NCBI GenBank assembly: GCA_037013685.1
Contig: CM072888.1
Location: 10,087,034-10,151,033 of the forward strand
Source: Acridotheres tristis
Taxonomy: Eukaryota > Chordata > Aves > Passeriformes > Sturnidae
DNA length: 64,000 nt
Direction of reading: 5' to 3'
Shown here: positions 13,376 to 28,097 of the stretch, piece after piece
Numbering within the stretch: the first letter of the stretch is position 1
Layout: every line of letters starts with the position of its first letter
Program-made: the position numbers and the translations under genes
Notes under the pieces: generated by a model
Database searches by the model: none
What the model was told of the DNA's origin: nothing
The model's input: only the letters and a program-made list of their open reading frames with translations

Positions 13376-14945
13376 ACCAAACCAAAACAAATTTTTTAAA
13401 AATAGACTTTGCAAGCAGATATCTAACTAAAATACAGGTTCATAGCAAATTATTCAAAGTGGATGTGACTGAATGCCTTTTTGCACTCCTGCAAACCTAA
13501 AAAGACTTTGTTCTTTAAAGCTAAATACTAGGTGAAAGGATTTTTTTAAGGTGTGCAGCCCCCCTCTTTCCCACTCCCTGCATAAACAGCAAATGAAAGC
13601 ATATGAAAGCATATGATTTGCAAGCATTTCTGGACAGCCATGTTGTACAAAACTAACTCCTTCTTCTCAGGGACAATATCCTGAAAGGAGGAAGCAAGGA
13701 CGCCTCTCAAACCACACTCATAATGATCCTTAGCATTAACAAAAGTTTTATGTGCAAAGAGCAGCATACATCTTACTGAGAAAGTGAGAGTGGCAGATGA
13801 ACTGATACAAGAGGGCAGAATATCTTATTTGCAGTTATTAGCTGACTGGTCAAAATACCTGAGTAGAAATGTATGTTCAATTATATATGTATTCAACTCT
13901 CAGACATGTATCATGACCACCCACACCTCTATGAAGAACATGGTCCTTAACTTGACGTTTGAGGCATCTGAGTCAACAGGCTTCGTAAGAAAATGACAGC
14001 CTTTACAAAGGGGCTTCAAAAAATCTCATGAAGGATATTCTCTGCAATTCTCTAAGGCTCTGCCTTTCCCTTCACACAAGAGGAGGATTTTTGCAGGGAG
14101 CAAACTGAGCGGTGAATTGCAAGCTCACTGTAGAACTGTAGCAGAAACAGGAGACAGAGATTTCTCAGGGACCAGACTGACCTTGATGAGCAACTCCAGG
14201 TAAAAGCTACAGTGCTTGGTCTCCCACTATGATTTTCAGAGGTGGGTCACTTGACTTGTATCTCTCCCTGTAGCAACAGACAGCCCTAGCAGAGATGACA
14301 CACTCTCAGAGGGCTCCCCTTTACAAAAGTAACCATTAGAAGATGACAGGGCAGGCGCAGGGAATTCTGACATGGAAGTCAGAAAAAAAAAAAAAGAAAA
14401 AAAAAGGCATGAATGGGACAAAGAATGAGAGTGCACTGTGTCCTGGATTCCTCAGCATGCCCCTGCAGCATGATGCCATGGGGATGGGATCTCCTGCTGT
14501 AGGGCAGTGGAACAGCAGAAGGCTTTAGGTAGAAAGTGGCCAAACCAACCTGTTGAGACCCGTGCAATGTTTGGCACAAGGAGGTGACGTGAGGTCCTCG
14601 TTACAATTATCATTACCCACCTCCATTTGGTACTGCCCGACTCTGATAACTCAAGTGACAACAAAAGAAGAATGGAATCTGGACAAGTTGATTAAAGGAT
14701 GGAAAAACATACCAATCCTGAAATAGACCTCAGAACCATCTTCTCTTCCTTTAAGCCTCTGATTTTCAGAACAATTTAAAGGAAACTTTATGTACCTCCA
14801 CAGCAGCAATACCCGTGACCTAGTTAGTGATTCCCAAAGGAAACGCTGAAGTTTCTTATAGCATTTCTGTTACTCTTATGCAAGGGAGATTAAAAGACCA
14901 TCACAGAGCAGCCAACCCTGAATTTCTGAAAATCAGGAAATCCCT

Positions 14946-15245
14946 AAAATCAGAGAATATCCTGAGATGGAAGGGACCCACAAGGATCACAAACTCCAAC
15001 TCCTGGCCATGCACGGGACATCCTAGGACTCATGCCCTGTGCCTGAGAGCATTGTCCAAACACTCCTTGAACTCTGTCAGCCCTGGTGCTGTGACCACTG
15101 CCCTGAGGAGTCTGTTCCAGGCTCAACCACCCTTGGGGTGAAAAACTTTCCTATAATACCAAATCCCCCTGATTCAGCTTCAGGCCATTCCCTCAGGTTG
15201 TGTCGCTGGCCACCAGAGAGAAGAGATCAGACCTCGCTCTCTCTT
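14946..15245 (-). mobile_element. CR1 LINE 3' fragment (different subfamily from the 1.4-kb copy)
   Basis: The block begins with a degraded AATCAGAGAATATCCTGAG end and continues through 'gatggaagggacccacaagg', 'agagcattgtccaaacactc', 'ggtgctgtgaccactgccct' and 'caccagagagaagagatcag'. These phrases are characteristic of avian CR1 copies read in antisense. The tail lies at the low coordinate, so the element is on the minus strand. A 104-codon and a 147-codon plus-strand open frame cross this region; they are read-through of repeat DNA, not genes. Confidence 0.9.
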
Positions 15246-15499
15246 CTTAGTATCATATTTTGTCTTTTTCTCCTTTGCCCATTTTTGCAGGTACCAGCTT
15301 CAAGCTTTCCTTTCCTAGAAGATGCCTTTTCTAAAACACGAAAATTAAGATTGTTGCAGGATCTGAGACCTTTCAAAGAAGACACAAATAAAAACTCCAT
15401 GTTAAAATGTAAGCTGGAGAACACAAATTGTCTTCTGAAAGCATGGCTCTCACTCATCAACCCTTCTGAGACACAGGAATAGGCAAGAGTCACGTGTGA

Positions 15500-18400
15500 G
15501 TTTTGGCCTCTTTAAGTGAAATCCAATTGCCATATTTCCATTGCACACGGAAAAAAGGGGAGAATAAACAATTTCATGCAGTCTGACAATATACACCTGC
15601 TCTACTCACCCTGTGTTAACCTACCTGTTGAGGTTATTGGGGTAGCAAATCATGTAACACATTGATTTTTAGCTATTTTAAGTGACTATAGGATTCATAT
15701 GTGCATTTTTCCTTCAAAGAATGAAGTTGTAGAAGGCACAGCAAGACACATTTTGTTCTGTCAAAGCAGTCTGTAAGTGGAACGGAAAACCTTTGCTTTC
15801 TGATATTACAGACAGAGGCATGAAAAGAGAACAGGCTCCTGGTGCCTCCATACATGCAGGTGCCCCTGAGTGAGTGCAGAGATCCATGCTCTGATCACAA
15901 GCCAGCACTGAAGGATGTCAAAACTGCCAAAGAGCCCCACGCCTGCAGGCAAGCAGTGATTTCCCTCTGCCTTTAAGACTCACATCTTCAAATTCATAGC
16001 CCAAACAGGAGTCCAAAAATGGGCAACACACTAAAACTCCTGCAGAAGGGGGAAAGAATCTATTCTAATAGCCTGACTGTGTCTGAACCACAGGTGCAGG
16101 TCGTCTGTGCAGCTGCACAGGGAAACCAAATTCCCTAGAGGATGCAGGTCCACATGGGTGATGGGCATATATGGTGCCTGCTGACAGCCAGCCTGAAAGT
16201 TTGGCATTTGTTCCACATTTTAATTCCTCAAGCTTTAGTACTGTAGGATTTGTACCTCAGATGCCATGATTCTTGGGGACAGCATACAATTTATAGAGGG
16301 GCTCTGCACCTTTCCTTTCCTCTTCCTTTTCTCTTCTGGATTTTTATACAGGATTTTAATTCTTTTCTTTCCCTTCTTCCCCCCACCCCCAGCTGCTTTC
16401 AGTTGATACAGGAGAAAGTAGAGGTCACAGGAAGAGCGGAGACACATAATCTAATTTTCATTTTGTCCATTAATCATGCATGATTTCAGCCAGCCATTTA
16501 ACAAGGTGGAACTCTAAAGTGATCACTCTCTAGAGTGATGGGGAAAAATTCACTCTAATTCCCATTGCTGCTCCACTCTCCTGTTCATGCTGCACAGAGC
16601 AGCCTCTCCTTCTTACAGAGAAAAATGGAACTACATGTCTCAAAAAATGCGTGCTGTCCTGGAAGTCTTCTCAAGAGCTTTTTACTACATTTAAAAGTGT
16701 CGAGCTGGAGCTGTTGGTGCTTCATTTGTGGGTGACTGGATTTTGGGGAGGTGTGGCTCAAAGCAAGCCAAATAGGAAGCTCTGTATTTTAGTACATTTT
16801 GATATGAAGTTGTAAGTATTGCTACACATTATTTGAGCTCACAAATCAGAAAGCCTAGAAGCAGTTCTGTGTCTGCACCCCTTATAAACTCTGCTATTTA
16901 CCACACTCCCAGCTTGTCAGGATCAAAATCACCTAAAGTGAGACAATCCTGGAAATTACAGAGATGTGCACTAATCCTATGTAAGGCCCAGCAGACTGGA
17001 TGTGTCAGATTTTGCACACCCACAGACGAGGCAGAAGAAGGCACCTTCTTTCTCTGCTGGAGACATTTGCTGTCTGGCAAGATGATGTCTCAGCCCCTCA
17101 CCTTTGTTTAATTCTTTGGCAAAGTGACCTTAGTGTGCAGAGGGGAAGAAATCTCTCTCTGGTTTAAGAATAGTCCTTAGCAGCTGTGTTGGGAGTGAAG
17201 GCTGAGGAACCCAAGGAGAACTGCAGCAAGGCACACTTCCCAGGGATTGTCTGTCTGCTCAACAGGAGGGACCTGGCCTCCTCTCTACATCCATGGATGA
17301 AACTCTGGACGTCCCAGTTACTCCACAGTCAAGGAGGCTTCTGTATTTCACAAGGTTTCTATGCCAGCTGTGAATGCCCCAGTCTCCTTCCACTCACTGT
17401 GCTTTTGTCAGAGAAAGAGAGCAAAGGCTTATCCTGAACTTCCAGGCAAGACACCCAAGGACACTTATTCTTCCCTTGGAAGAGAAAAAATGGGTTTTCC
17501 ATACCAAAAAGGCGATAAGCCTGGGAAGTGTAATCTCTCTCAAAGGCCACTCAAGGGCATCATTTAACAGAAAGTAAGAATTAGCAGCACATTCCTTCAC
17601 CCTTTCAAGGTTTCAAAGGAACAGTGGGATGTTTAAAGGAAGAGGAGTGCAGTTGCACAGAAGTGGGATAAGATTTGAGCATGTCAAAACTGACTTGCTG
17701 ACAAACACTATTTTGGAGGGATCCTGAGCAGCTCAGCTCTGCAATGGAAAAGGAATTTGCCAAGACAGAATTGCCACTCTGGATCTTCTGCTCTACTCTG
17801 ATGACAAAGAGGTGCTCATTGGTTCTAGGGAAAAAACTGTGTCCTGCAGCTGGCTGGCTGTCTTTCTCCAAAAAATCACAACCTTGTTTCTTAGGAGGTT
17901 TCTCTAGTAAGATCACTGCCTCAGGTAAAGGGGCCATGATTCCTAAGCCCAATCTTTATGTCCCCAGAACTACAGGGATTTCCCAAAATGCCAGTGCTAT
18001 ATCACCCCTGACACAGGCTATGAAGAGGTGTCATGGGGACCAAAAGCCCCTTTAGGACAGCTCTGACAGGAACAGGGTGACAAAGAGGTGAAATGGAAGA
18101 TTTATTACATTTTGTTTCCCAGTTCTTATGGGTTAACAGCCAAAGCCTGTGAAACCAGGAATATGGGAAGAGTAGCAGGAATTATATTTATCTGTCAGTG
18201 TTTCTAATCAAATTTACCAAACTGTGGAAGATGTTTGGGCATTCTTGTCTAGTCAAATCAAAATAATAAAGATACAGAGGGAAAATTTGAAAAAAAGAAA
18301 TGAGAATTAAGAGACTCAATGACCTAACTGCACTCAGTTTCTGTGGGATTCAGGAGCATCACCACCTTTTTGAAAACTTCCCTTTGCATGTGAAGAACAC

Positions 18401-21400
18401 AGTTGTCTGAGCTGAAATACTGCACCTTCTGTCAAAGAGTATGGGACAAGTACAGACTGGCTCACTTCTTATGATTCTACAAACCTAATTTTTAGTACTC
18501 CAAAATAGAATTACCATGAAGTTCAGGAGTGATTACGTGTAATAATTAAAAGAATTTTCACAACACCATTACTGAGCAAGCCCTCTGTATTATAAGGGAC
18601 TTTATTAGTTGCTGAGCCAAACCATATTTCACAAGGCAAAATCCTGATCAGGCCACATTTGCCAGGTGAGCATTATGTAGTGTTTCCTTTTCAGGTGCTT
18701 GATCTGAGAGTAGAAGCACAGACCTGACATTTTGGCTGCTTGGTTTGATTTTTACTATGTGTGTATGTTTTCAGTTTTTACTGAACTTATATATTGCAAG
18801 CAACCCCTGGATGCACAACCCCACCTCTCCTAATAGACTTTTCTATTCTGACAGGGATGCTCAACAGCACAAAATAATCCCCTTCAATTTACAAAAAAAT
18901 TCCCAATCTCTGAGTTTTAAACTATTAGTAATTCATCACTTGCAACAAAACCCAACACAGATACTCTGTTAACAGCCTGGATTTTAAATATTCAATGTTC
19001 TCAGTGGCTGTTTGCCTGGGTGTGCAGGAATGACTAACTGTGCTCTGGCTTCCAGGGACACCATCAAAACCAAGATGGGATTAGTGGACTATTTCCTGGT
19101 TTAAGTATTTAAATTTGTTTCCTCTTTTCCCCCATCATGCATTATCCTAAGCAAGAGCATATAACTGCTTGCAGGAGGGAAACAAGAAGCAGGTGATGCA
19201 ACAGAAAAGCAGAGATACGTATACACAAACAACAATTAATTTTTTTTTAATTACACCACCATTTGAATGCAAAATTCAAAGAGAAATGACAATAAACACC
19301 CAAGCTTGCCTCTAAAGTAATGAATAAGCTCAAAAATCCTCCAAAAAGAATTGTATTAAAAAATCTGACATGTGCCTTTTAAACAGATAAAGCAGCTCAA
19401 CTTTGGAGAGACTGAAATACAACTTTGTCATAAACTTAATTTTGTACTTGGATCCAGATATTATGACAGAAAATATTTGATAGCAAATAAAAAAAATACA
19501 ACAGCTCCCCATTCCTGATCAATAATGATAGAAAACAAGTGCATAGGATTCGAAGAACAACATCAACAAATTCTTTAAATCCTTATCTACCTTCTGCAAC
19601 TGACCCAGGATGTCTCCTTCCAAAATAAGCCTGAAAAAACATTTTTTCTTTTTAATCATGTTTGCCTTTAGAAATTTTAGATTTGTGTTTTTCTCCTGTA
19701 CCCAAATACTTCCTTTGTGGTAAAGCAAAAGTAAACATAAAAATGAAATTGAATGAGTACGGTCAAAAGTCAGTGATGATCAACTCTTTTGTTGATACTG
19801 GGATCATTTTGCCATTTTAAAAAATCAAGCCTAACCGAATGCTGCTAAGGCATCTAAAACTGCACAAAAAGAAATTATGGTCCTGACCTATTAATTTTTC
19901 TTTTCCAAGGATTGCTGCTGATATCATGTATTGGAAGACATGACCTACTTCCTATATTTTCAGAAAATACAAATAAGAAAGATCTCATTGCTAAATGTAT
20001 TTTAAAACCATTAGAAAGAGAAGGGAGTCACAAGCGGTAGGGCAGAGAGGTGAGTTTGAGCTAGGTAGAAGTAGTTTGCCAGAGAACACAAAACATTCCT
20101 GGTTTTCACTACTGATCATGGATTTTTTCTTTTTAACAAGGACACAGTATTTATGTAAATGCCAAGCCACTGGCAAATAAAATAGTTGCATCATGTATAC
20201 TCCCCTCTCTTCTCTGGAAGAAGAATATGCTTTTACACAGTGCTTGACCACCTGAAGCTGCCCCCAAACTCTGCCTGTGCTGTGACTCAAGGGAACCATG
20301 ACTGCACTCCAAACCCTGGGATTTGCTTCTGCCATGAAAGGATATCAAACTTCTGTGTGCAGAGGTAGCTCTTGTACAGACCTGAGGCTTGGTTTGCTGT
20401 AGGTTACTTCCTGGGGTTCTCATGTGAAAAAGGCTCCAAAACATCCCTTGGGTACCTGCTGCTGCCTCTGCTCCAGTACTCTTCTCTGAACATCAGCACT
20501 TATTCCTCAATTTCAAAGCCCCACAGCTTTGAGGCAGTGCGTGACCTGTTTCTGCAGTAATAGACATGAAGTTCTCAGAACTAATTATCAGAAGGAGTAT
20601 ACACCTTCTCCATTTAAACAAATCCATTTAAACACGGAAACCTTACTAAATACACTCTGTTCCCTGGTCAAGCTACATGGGTCTGATTTTCCTGCACAGG
20701 ATGAGGTAGGATCCTGCTGCTACCAAAGCTGAAAGGCTCAAATACAACACGACTAAGAACTGAATTGCCCCGTTCCCAGAGCTAAGGCAGGCTCCACATG
20801 CTAATTCTCTGCTAAGCCAAAGCATGGGGCTTTGATTTCCCAACCTCAGAATGTTATCTGGCTCTGGTATAGGATTACCATTAGCTCTGTACATCTGTCC
20901 TTACAGTAGGGTCACTGTCACACCATATGTCACTTGAACAACCTTTATTTTTTCTAGATTTTTTGTCTTTCTTAAAATCAATGTTCTTCTGGAAGAGCCT
21001 GGATTCCCTTGGCTTTCAAAATCTGCTTTGCATTGCTAATGCATGAGGCTGTAGGCAAAGTTGCATTAGTGAAACAGAGAAAGACAGAGAGAGATACTAA
21101 AAACCTGCTAAAACAAAATGTTTTCAGGTTGCTCTTCTCTTCAGTGCTAACAAAAAAATCCCCAACCGCCCAAACAAAATATCAGAGAAGGATTATTCAA
21201 TTTCCATTTACCAAACTAATGACCTCTTTCTTTTTTTTTTCTCTAAAATGCTTCTGCATAAGTTCATTATCCAATGAATATTCCTGACTTGCAGCAGTGT
21301 AACAAGAGAGAGTCTGACCTAGAAAGAGCAGGTCAGGCTCCACATGGAAGCCATCACAGGGTGGTGAGTCACAGCCTCAGTACACACAAGGTATGCCAAT

Positions 21401-21610
21401 CTTTTGATACAGAAGGAAAAAAACTCCTGCAAAATTCACGGACAATTAATTCTCCCTCTCCCCTCTCTAGTACTGTAGCAAGAGAAAGGGTCATCAGTCT
21501 CCAGATTGTCACTCTCTCAGAGGAACAACAAAAAAAAAAGAAATGAGGGGATCAGGAGAGAGAAATGAAATGGGTCTTCCAAGATCAATGGTCAGCCTTC
21601 TGGGACATTA
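15500..21610. other. Intronic stretch with nothing firmly recognised
   Basis: Unique-looking sequence. A small AT-rich homeobox-like patch (TCCATTAATCATGCATGATT, about 16465-16487) and a short inverted repeat around 16523-16540 are visible, but neither supports a named feature. Confidence 0.55.
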
Positions 21611-21618
21611 TGAGGATT

Positions 21619-21673
21619 TTATACTTCTATAGTACCTTTTATCCTGAAGGAACTCAAACACCTCTCTAAATGA
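21619..21673 (-). repeat. Possible ancient L3/SINE relic
   Basis: 'ttctatagtaccttttatcc' followed by 'tgaaggaactcaaacacct' resembles the repeat phrase 'tatagcgcctttcatccaga' then 'ggatctcaaagcactttac' seen across amniote genomes. Only the first part of the unit is recognisable before it fades. Confidence 0.4.
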
Positions 21674-22554
21674 TATTCTGATCTCACATGAAGGCTGTAT
21701 TCAGTGAAAGGGAGCAAAGAAAACCATGTCCATGCAGGTGGGCATATGACAGCTCCTGTGCTAGAAGGAGCACAGGAACACCTACAGGAAATGCTGGTCT
21801 CTGCCCTAGGGATTTAATAAGCCTGGACCCGACTATGTAACACAGACTTGTGCAAGGGGATGTAGGGGAAAAGAAGATTATCCAAACAGGGAAATCAGCA
21901 GGAGAGAGAAAAGACATCCATAGCTTGCTTCAGAGGGGGAAGACATCAAGTCAAATCACATATATAAGAAGCAAATGGGAACACTCCACAGCCAGTCAGA
22001 AACAAAAGGAAAACCTGGAGAATTGTATTGAAGCTGCAAGGGAGATCCAGAGCACATTCCTGTTGTAGAGGAAGACAACAGGGCTTTTTCTACCAGCTTA
22101 GGAATGAGCAAGTCACAGCAGAGTTCAGACTCAAGATGAAGATGCTGAAGAAAAGAGCCTCTCTCTCACTGAAAACCACAAAGGTTCCCTGCCTCACTTC
22201 TATGCCTCATCTTCCATTGCTTTTCCAATGAAAAAGTTCACCATGGAATGCAGACAAAAGAGCAGCATTACATCCCTCCCAGGGTATCCAGTGGATTAAC
22301 GGTGTTCCTGCAGCCCTGACTCAAATTGGTCAGCTCAAAAGTATCATTGGAGAGCTCATGCAAAAAGTTTTCAAACAAATTGAGCTACACTCATATGCAA
22401 AGATATACCAAGAATAATCTGTTGTTGTTCCATCGAGAGTAAATCCTCACTTAAACCTCAATTTTTAAAAATTGGTCTTAACAGATCATCTTCCTGTGCC
22501 TCTTGCATTTCCCTATCTCCTTGCAGTCCGGGGCATCCAGGTGTGGCTGTGATC

Positions 22555-22880
22555 TTCCCCATGATGGGATGATATGATAAAAATGGCAGAGGAAGAGGCT
22601 ACAGGTTGACCTCATTGTCAGATAAAATCCATTTGGTGTGATTAAAACTTAACAAAAATGCAGTCACATTAAAAATTACTATCATGAAGGACACCATGAT
22701 TTACTGACTAAATGAACGAGAAATTTATCTGAATAAAATAGTCCTAGCCCTCCTGCATTGGCAACGCATGATAAATTGCTGATAGTGAGAAGATCATTGC
22801 TTGCTGTTGGATGACTTACATTGATTTTTCCTAACAACACTAATTATCATAATAGCATCTCCACATATATTACATAAAGT
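22555..22880. promoter_or_regulatory. Candidate conserved non-coding block in MAML3 intron 2
   Basis: This is an AT-rich, repeat-free stretch with many paired-homeodomain and POU-like cores (CTAATTATCATAA near 22841, ATGATAAATTGC near 22768, GAAATTTATC near 22710). It looks like unusually sequence-complex intron without low-complexity runs. No open frame of interest crosses it. Confidence 0.25.
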
Positions 22881-22889
22881 TTCCTCTGA

Positions 22890-25800
22890 GCAAGCAAAAA
22901 TTATTTCAGGCATTCAGGTCCCAAACTGGAAAGAATAAAGATGGAAAGGAAGGATTTACAAACTACCTCCTTGCCCTTTATTATGCAGATCAAAGGTCCA
23001 ACCCACTGGATCTTACTTAATCTTGAAGAGATGGGAACAACATTCAAGAAAGCACAGGCATTGTGCAACGAAGCTGTGATCACAGTGGGTTGTTTTTTGC
23101 ATAGTGGTGATCTAATTTTGTGAGGCCAAAAAAAGTCTTTGAGAAAGAAGAATGCAATCCCAAAGAACAAGGGAAAAAAAAACCCCCACAATTTCTCCAA
23201 TTTCATTAAGATGCACAGGGGCAGACTGTGCAGTCCTTATGTAAGTGCTCCCATTGACTGAGGTTGTGTAGGTGAGAAATCTCTCACTAAGTTGAAAAGG
23301 AAAAGCACAGTCTATTAATAGCAAATTAAAAGTGGTGGAATAGATAAGAAAAATGGAGGAGAGAGAAAGGGACACCACGTATTCTCAATTAACTGAAAAT
23401 CAATCACAATACCCCACATTCTTTTCTTTGAGAAATCTAAAAGTTGATAAAAGACCACCTTAAAAAAATGCTCTGCCATTCAGTGTCCTCTCCCATATAT
23501 ACATTTCAGACTTACCCATGAGGATTTTCCAAAAGTCCATGCTTTTTACAGAGGAATGTGCTGCTCAGGAGCATGAATAAACCAGCCTATGTACTGACAT
23601 GAATGTTTTGGGTTTTTTTGACCCAGTACACTGTACTTAAAGCAGAGAACCTGGGCAGAAGCAGACACATTATCTGCCTTTGGTGAAAGAGCAATGCCAG
23701 AGTGCACCCAGGAGAGCTCCCAGGCTGTGCTGACCATTTCACAGCTGCAGCAAGCACAAAGCTGGGAGCTCTGCTCAAGTTACAGCCCTGACATTTCCAC
23801 TCTACTCTGACCTGTGCTGCCCAGAAGGCAGAGCCCTCTCTGGCACAATGCTTGCCAAGTAGCTGGGAAGCAGAGCAGGCAAGCAGGATGCTCCAGAGAG
23901 GTGAGTGGATAATAAGGTGCAGTAAGGATTCTGTTGGTCTTTATTCAGCTTTCCCTGGCCAGCTGCAGTGGGGAACATCTTGCTGACAACAATGCAAGGT
24001 TGATATGCATGGTGTGAGCATTGCAGCTCTTACTGAAAGGCAGAAGCGTTTAGGAGCCCTGTTCTTTCCACAGGTTGCTTTCTCCAGGAGGGCTGCACTG
24101 TGGTTTTCCCCTTCCCTGACCTCCAGTCATCGGCAAGCTGAGGCCTTTCCCACTGCTCCTTTAGCCCAAAAATCCCAGGTTTTCAGTGTATCCGACACTC
24201 TGTCCATCCCCAGCCAAAGCAGGCTCTTGTCTAAGTGTTGCTGCAGTGACACCCACGTCCCTTTCAGCAGGGCACTTGGAAAACAGCCCACCCCTTATGT
24301 AACCTGAGGCAAGGATTATTTTATTTTGGTAGCAGTTTTCACTCCTATCTGCATCTTGGGAAGGACTGGGGATGTAATCCCCGTGCTGTTGGAAAACCAG
24401 GTGCAGGAATGGGTAAGTGCAAAGGGAAATTTCTAGAGCAGCCCAGCTGGTGACTTCTCTTGTGCCACAGTGAGAATTCTCTGACATCTCCCACTACCAC
24501 CCAGAGCTTCACCTGCTTCAGACACACAAAATTTTTGGTACATACAGTTTCCCCGTTGTGTTGTCTTTTACCTGGGGAATGTGAGCAGGCACTTGGGGAA
24601 ATAAAGAAATAATTCTCCTTGATCCTGGACTAGCAACCCCCATATAGTCAGATGAATAAGGTGAATACATCTTCAGAGTGGCCACATACACTGAATTTTA
24701 CTATAGATCCATATGCATTGTGTAGTTGGTGATACACACATTCCAGAAATGTCTTAAAAGGCTTTAAATATTTCTGTCCTATGCACATGTCTGTGGGAAC
24801 AGTGAAGCTGTCTTCAAGTGATGGGACCAGTTTCGAATTATATGAAGGGTTTAAAAGTAACTCTCCCAAAAAAATCACTTAAAATTGTTTTTCTAGCCGT
24901 AAGACTGCAAGGGTTTGTAACCCTAATTTACTACATTCTCCTGCCATAGACAAATGGTCTACGTGAGCGTGCCCCTGGCCACTTAACAACAGAAAATTCA
25001 GAACATATTTAGTTTTGTTCTAGCCATCTGTGATAAGGATACACTACAAATAATCCTGATCCAGTGAAGCAGTTCCATAGTTTGGAACACTGAAATTCTG
25101 GTTGAGATGGATTAGTGGTCAGGTTACAGGTAGAGAGGACAAATTTATCTCATGGATGGTGCTACTACATTAGTGAGATTATAGCTAAGATCCCCCAGTT
25201 CTTCACCTGTCCCACGACTGGTTAAAAAACAATTTAATATGACAACAAATATTTCATACTACTTCCATCTGCCAGAGGTATACAGACCACAGAAAGCCAT
25301 GGTGTCTGCAGTAATTTCCTGTGAATTGTGACAATATAAAAAAAAATGTCCTGTGCTATTAAATAGGTAAGGAGGGGAAGTAGAGAGATAAAAGCTGGAT
25401 GAGGCGAAACAGGAGGTAAACTTGAGCAGGGAACTTAGACTGAGAGAAAGAAAAATGGTTCATGGAATAGTGGAAGATAGAAAAGGGGCAGATAAATAAT
25501 ATAAGACAGATTAAAACCAGAAAAACAAACAAACAAAAATATTTCCCAACCTGCTGGATTCAGAGGGAAAGAAATACACACTGGAAAAATAATTCCCTGG
25601 AAAGTGCATGTTGGGCAGTCTCAGGAATCTTGCTTTCTCCAGGCAATACAATGTACAAAAACGAATTTAAAATTCAGATTCTTTTGAGGATGTTTACCGA
25701 AGGAATGTCATGTCACAAAAGGAGGAGTCATTTAAGGACAGACCTTACACTCTCTCTAGGTAGACACTTTCAAATTATTTTTTTCCCTGTTTTTTAAAGA

Positions 25801-28090
25801 CATTGACTTTTGTGCAGTGTCTCCAAACACCATAAGCAAACAAAAGGCATCTTATAGGTTTAGCTGTTTTTCAAACCAGGAGATTTTAACCAGAAGTGAG
25901 AGACCTGACAGAACAGATTCTACAGAAGGGTGCTAGCACGAGCAGCCAAAGACAAAGCTTCTGCTTTAAACTAGCTTTAATACTGCCCAAGTGTCAAACA
26001 GAAGTGAAAAAGGAAACAGAAGAAACACGATTTTGGATTTTGCGACAGTACTGCTAAACTTGGGCTCGCTTTCTTATGAGATACTTGATCCTCTCTAGGC
26101 AGCTCCTCTCTCACTGTAGAGGAAGAGCTGCTAACAAGCTCCCACAGGGTGTAAATGAGGAAGCACCTGTTTGGAAGATGTGTTGCCACAGAATGGGTGG
26201 TTTTGTCCCAGTGTGTAAGATGATGCATACCAAATGTTCCTCTCACACATGAAAAAGGGGCCGAGTACGAGGTGGGAGGACTCCAGAATGCACCAAGAGA
26301 ACAAAGAACATAGGGACCAACAGATCGGTTCCTCTCCTTATTAACAAATCTGGCTGCCTCACACAACACTAGGCTGGTGAACATTAACATAAAGAGGGCA
26401 AGATTCCCATTGCCCACGAGGAATGGGAAAATGAAATCTTTGCTGAGAGAGCAGAAGCCACATTCTTTAGCAAATTACATGCATCAGCTGGGATTTGGCA
26501 GAACCTCCTGAGCACAGGACTCCAAATCTGCACTTAACCACTTACTGGGACAGTCTTTCAAGAGCTATTAAGTGTTCCTACCATGGACACACACATGTTG
26601 CAACATTTAGGAAATCTTTCTAGAGGGAACACACATACCAATAACAATGCTTCTGGGTGGCATTAGGCTTGAATATCTAGAAACGTTTTGGAAAGCACCA
26701 GAAATAGGATCCACATAGAAAAAATGAAAGACAAAATAGCAAGACAGAAGAGAGAAGCACACCTTGCTGCTGAGCTGGAACATGCTAGCCATTCAGGGAA
26801 CATAGACTGATCATCAGAGAGCACTCCTTCACACAGACACGGGTTAGGTAGATGTTGAGAGCTTTGAATGGATGCTGACATTGGTCCTGGTGTCACTGCT
26901 CTAGGATCAGGTGGCCAAGTCCTCTGCTGAGGCACAACCAGGCTGTAAGTCATATTGCTTTAGAGAAGGGACAAAAAAACTTCTGGTAATATGTGCCCAA
27001 AAAGCCAGAAAGCTATACCAGCCACAAAGGAATATGTAAACACAAGTTTAAAAAGGGCTGTTGGGTTCCACATGTAACTCCACAAAACACAGTGATGTTC
27101 AGAACACTCCTGAGCTACAGTCATGATCTGCAGTAAAGAAAGGCGAGCAAAAATGAGCCCCTAAAGATGGGACTATTACTTCTCCTTTGAAAATAGGAGC
27201 CTTACTTGGTCCTAAGTTCCTAGCTGGAACATTAGCCAGTACTTAACTGAGGTTCTCCTCAAGCAAAAGAGCTGGGATGAATTCATGCTCCTGGGACAAA
27301 CAAACAGCCTCTTTCAGTGCCATCAAAATGTTCTTGGGGGGGACTCGGGGTGGAGGGAGGATGTTTAAGGGGATTACAACAGAGCAGGGGAGTTTCTCTT
27401 TCCAGCAGTGCTTAGTCTCCCAGACTTCTCTCTGTGTCTTTCTTCCTCTTCTGTGATTTCTTGCACCTTATGGAGCAGCAGAGATAATTGTGGACGCTCC
27501 AGTTGTGGCATTTCTGATTTTCAGACCTCTTCACAGCGCTACCCAAAATGAAGCTGTCACTGTGTGTAACCTTTAGTTAACTGCAACACCTCTGAGGTGG
27601 GCACTGCCTCTTCTGACATGTGGCTCTGACACCCTCCACAAATCCCCACCACAGCAGAAACACCTAGATTTTCTTCCCTCACAACATTGGGGTTTTTTAA
27701 CAGCTTGATCAGATGCACACAGGACTGCCTGAAGGAGCTGGGAAAGGATTGCCATGTATTCCCCCAGTCACCCAGGAGCCCAAGGTGATGGGTACACTAG
27801 GAAAGGAACTCTGCAGTTTGCTCTGTTCCCTAGGCTGGCTCTTTATGTGCACCAGCCCTTCTGGCCTGCCCTCCACAAAAGTCAGCACCATTCCCAGCTG
27901 CGAGCAGGAAAGAGGAGGTGATGCAGGAGAGAGCAAAGGAAGATGTGTACAGCATGGGCAGTCAGTGAACAGCCCTCTGGGGGGAGGAGGTGCCCATGCT
28001 GTATACATCGATTTCATCATTTTCCCCTCTTCTTCCCCTAATGATGTCTGTTTACCTGAGTATAGAGCAATGAGCAGGGAAGGAGTCACC
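22890..28090. other. Intronic stretch with nothing recognised
   Basis: No repeats of known family and no supported gene. Two open frames (25977-26417 minus, 146 codons; 27713-28099 plus, 128 codons) were examined and rejected as chance frames. Confidence 0.6.
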
Positions 28091-28097
28091 TACACTT

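Noticed and set aside
15039..15482. 147-codon plus-strand open frame
   Set aside because: Its first half is CR1 DNA (14946-15245) and the remainder has no recognisable homology.
25977..26417. 146-codon minus-strand open frame with a hydrophobic N-terminus that looks like a signal peptide
   Set aside because: No family resemblance, no splice or polyadenylation context seen, and low-complexity Ser/Cys/Phe content typical of chance frames in intron.
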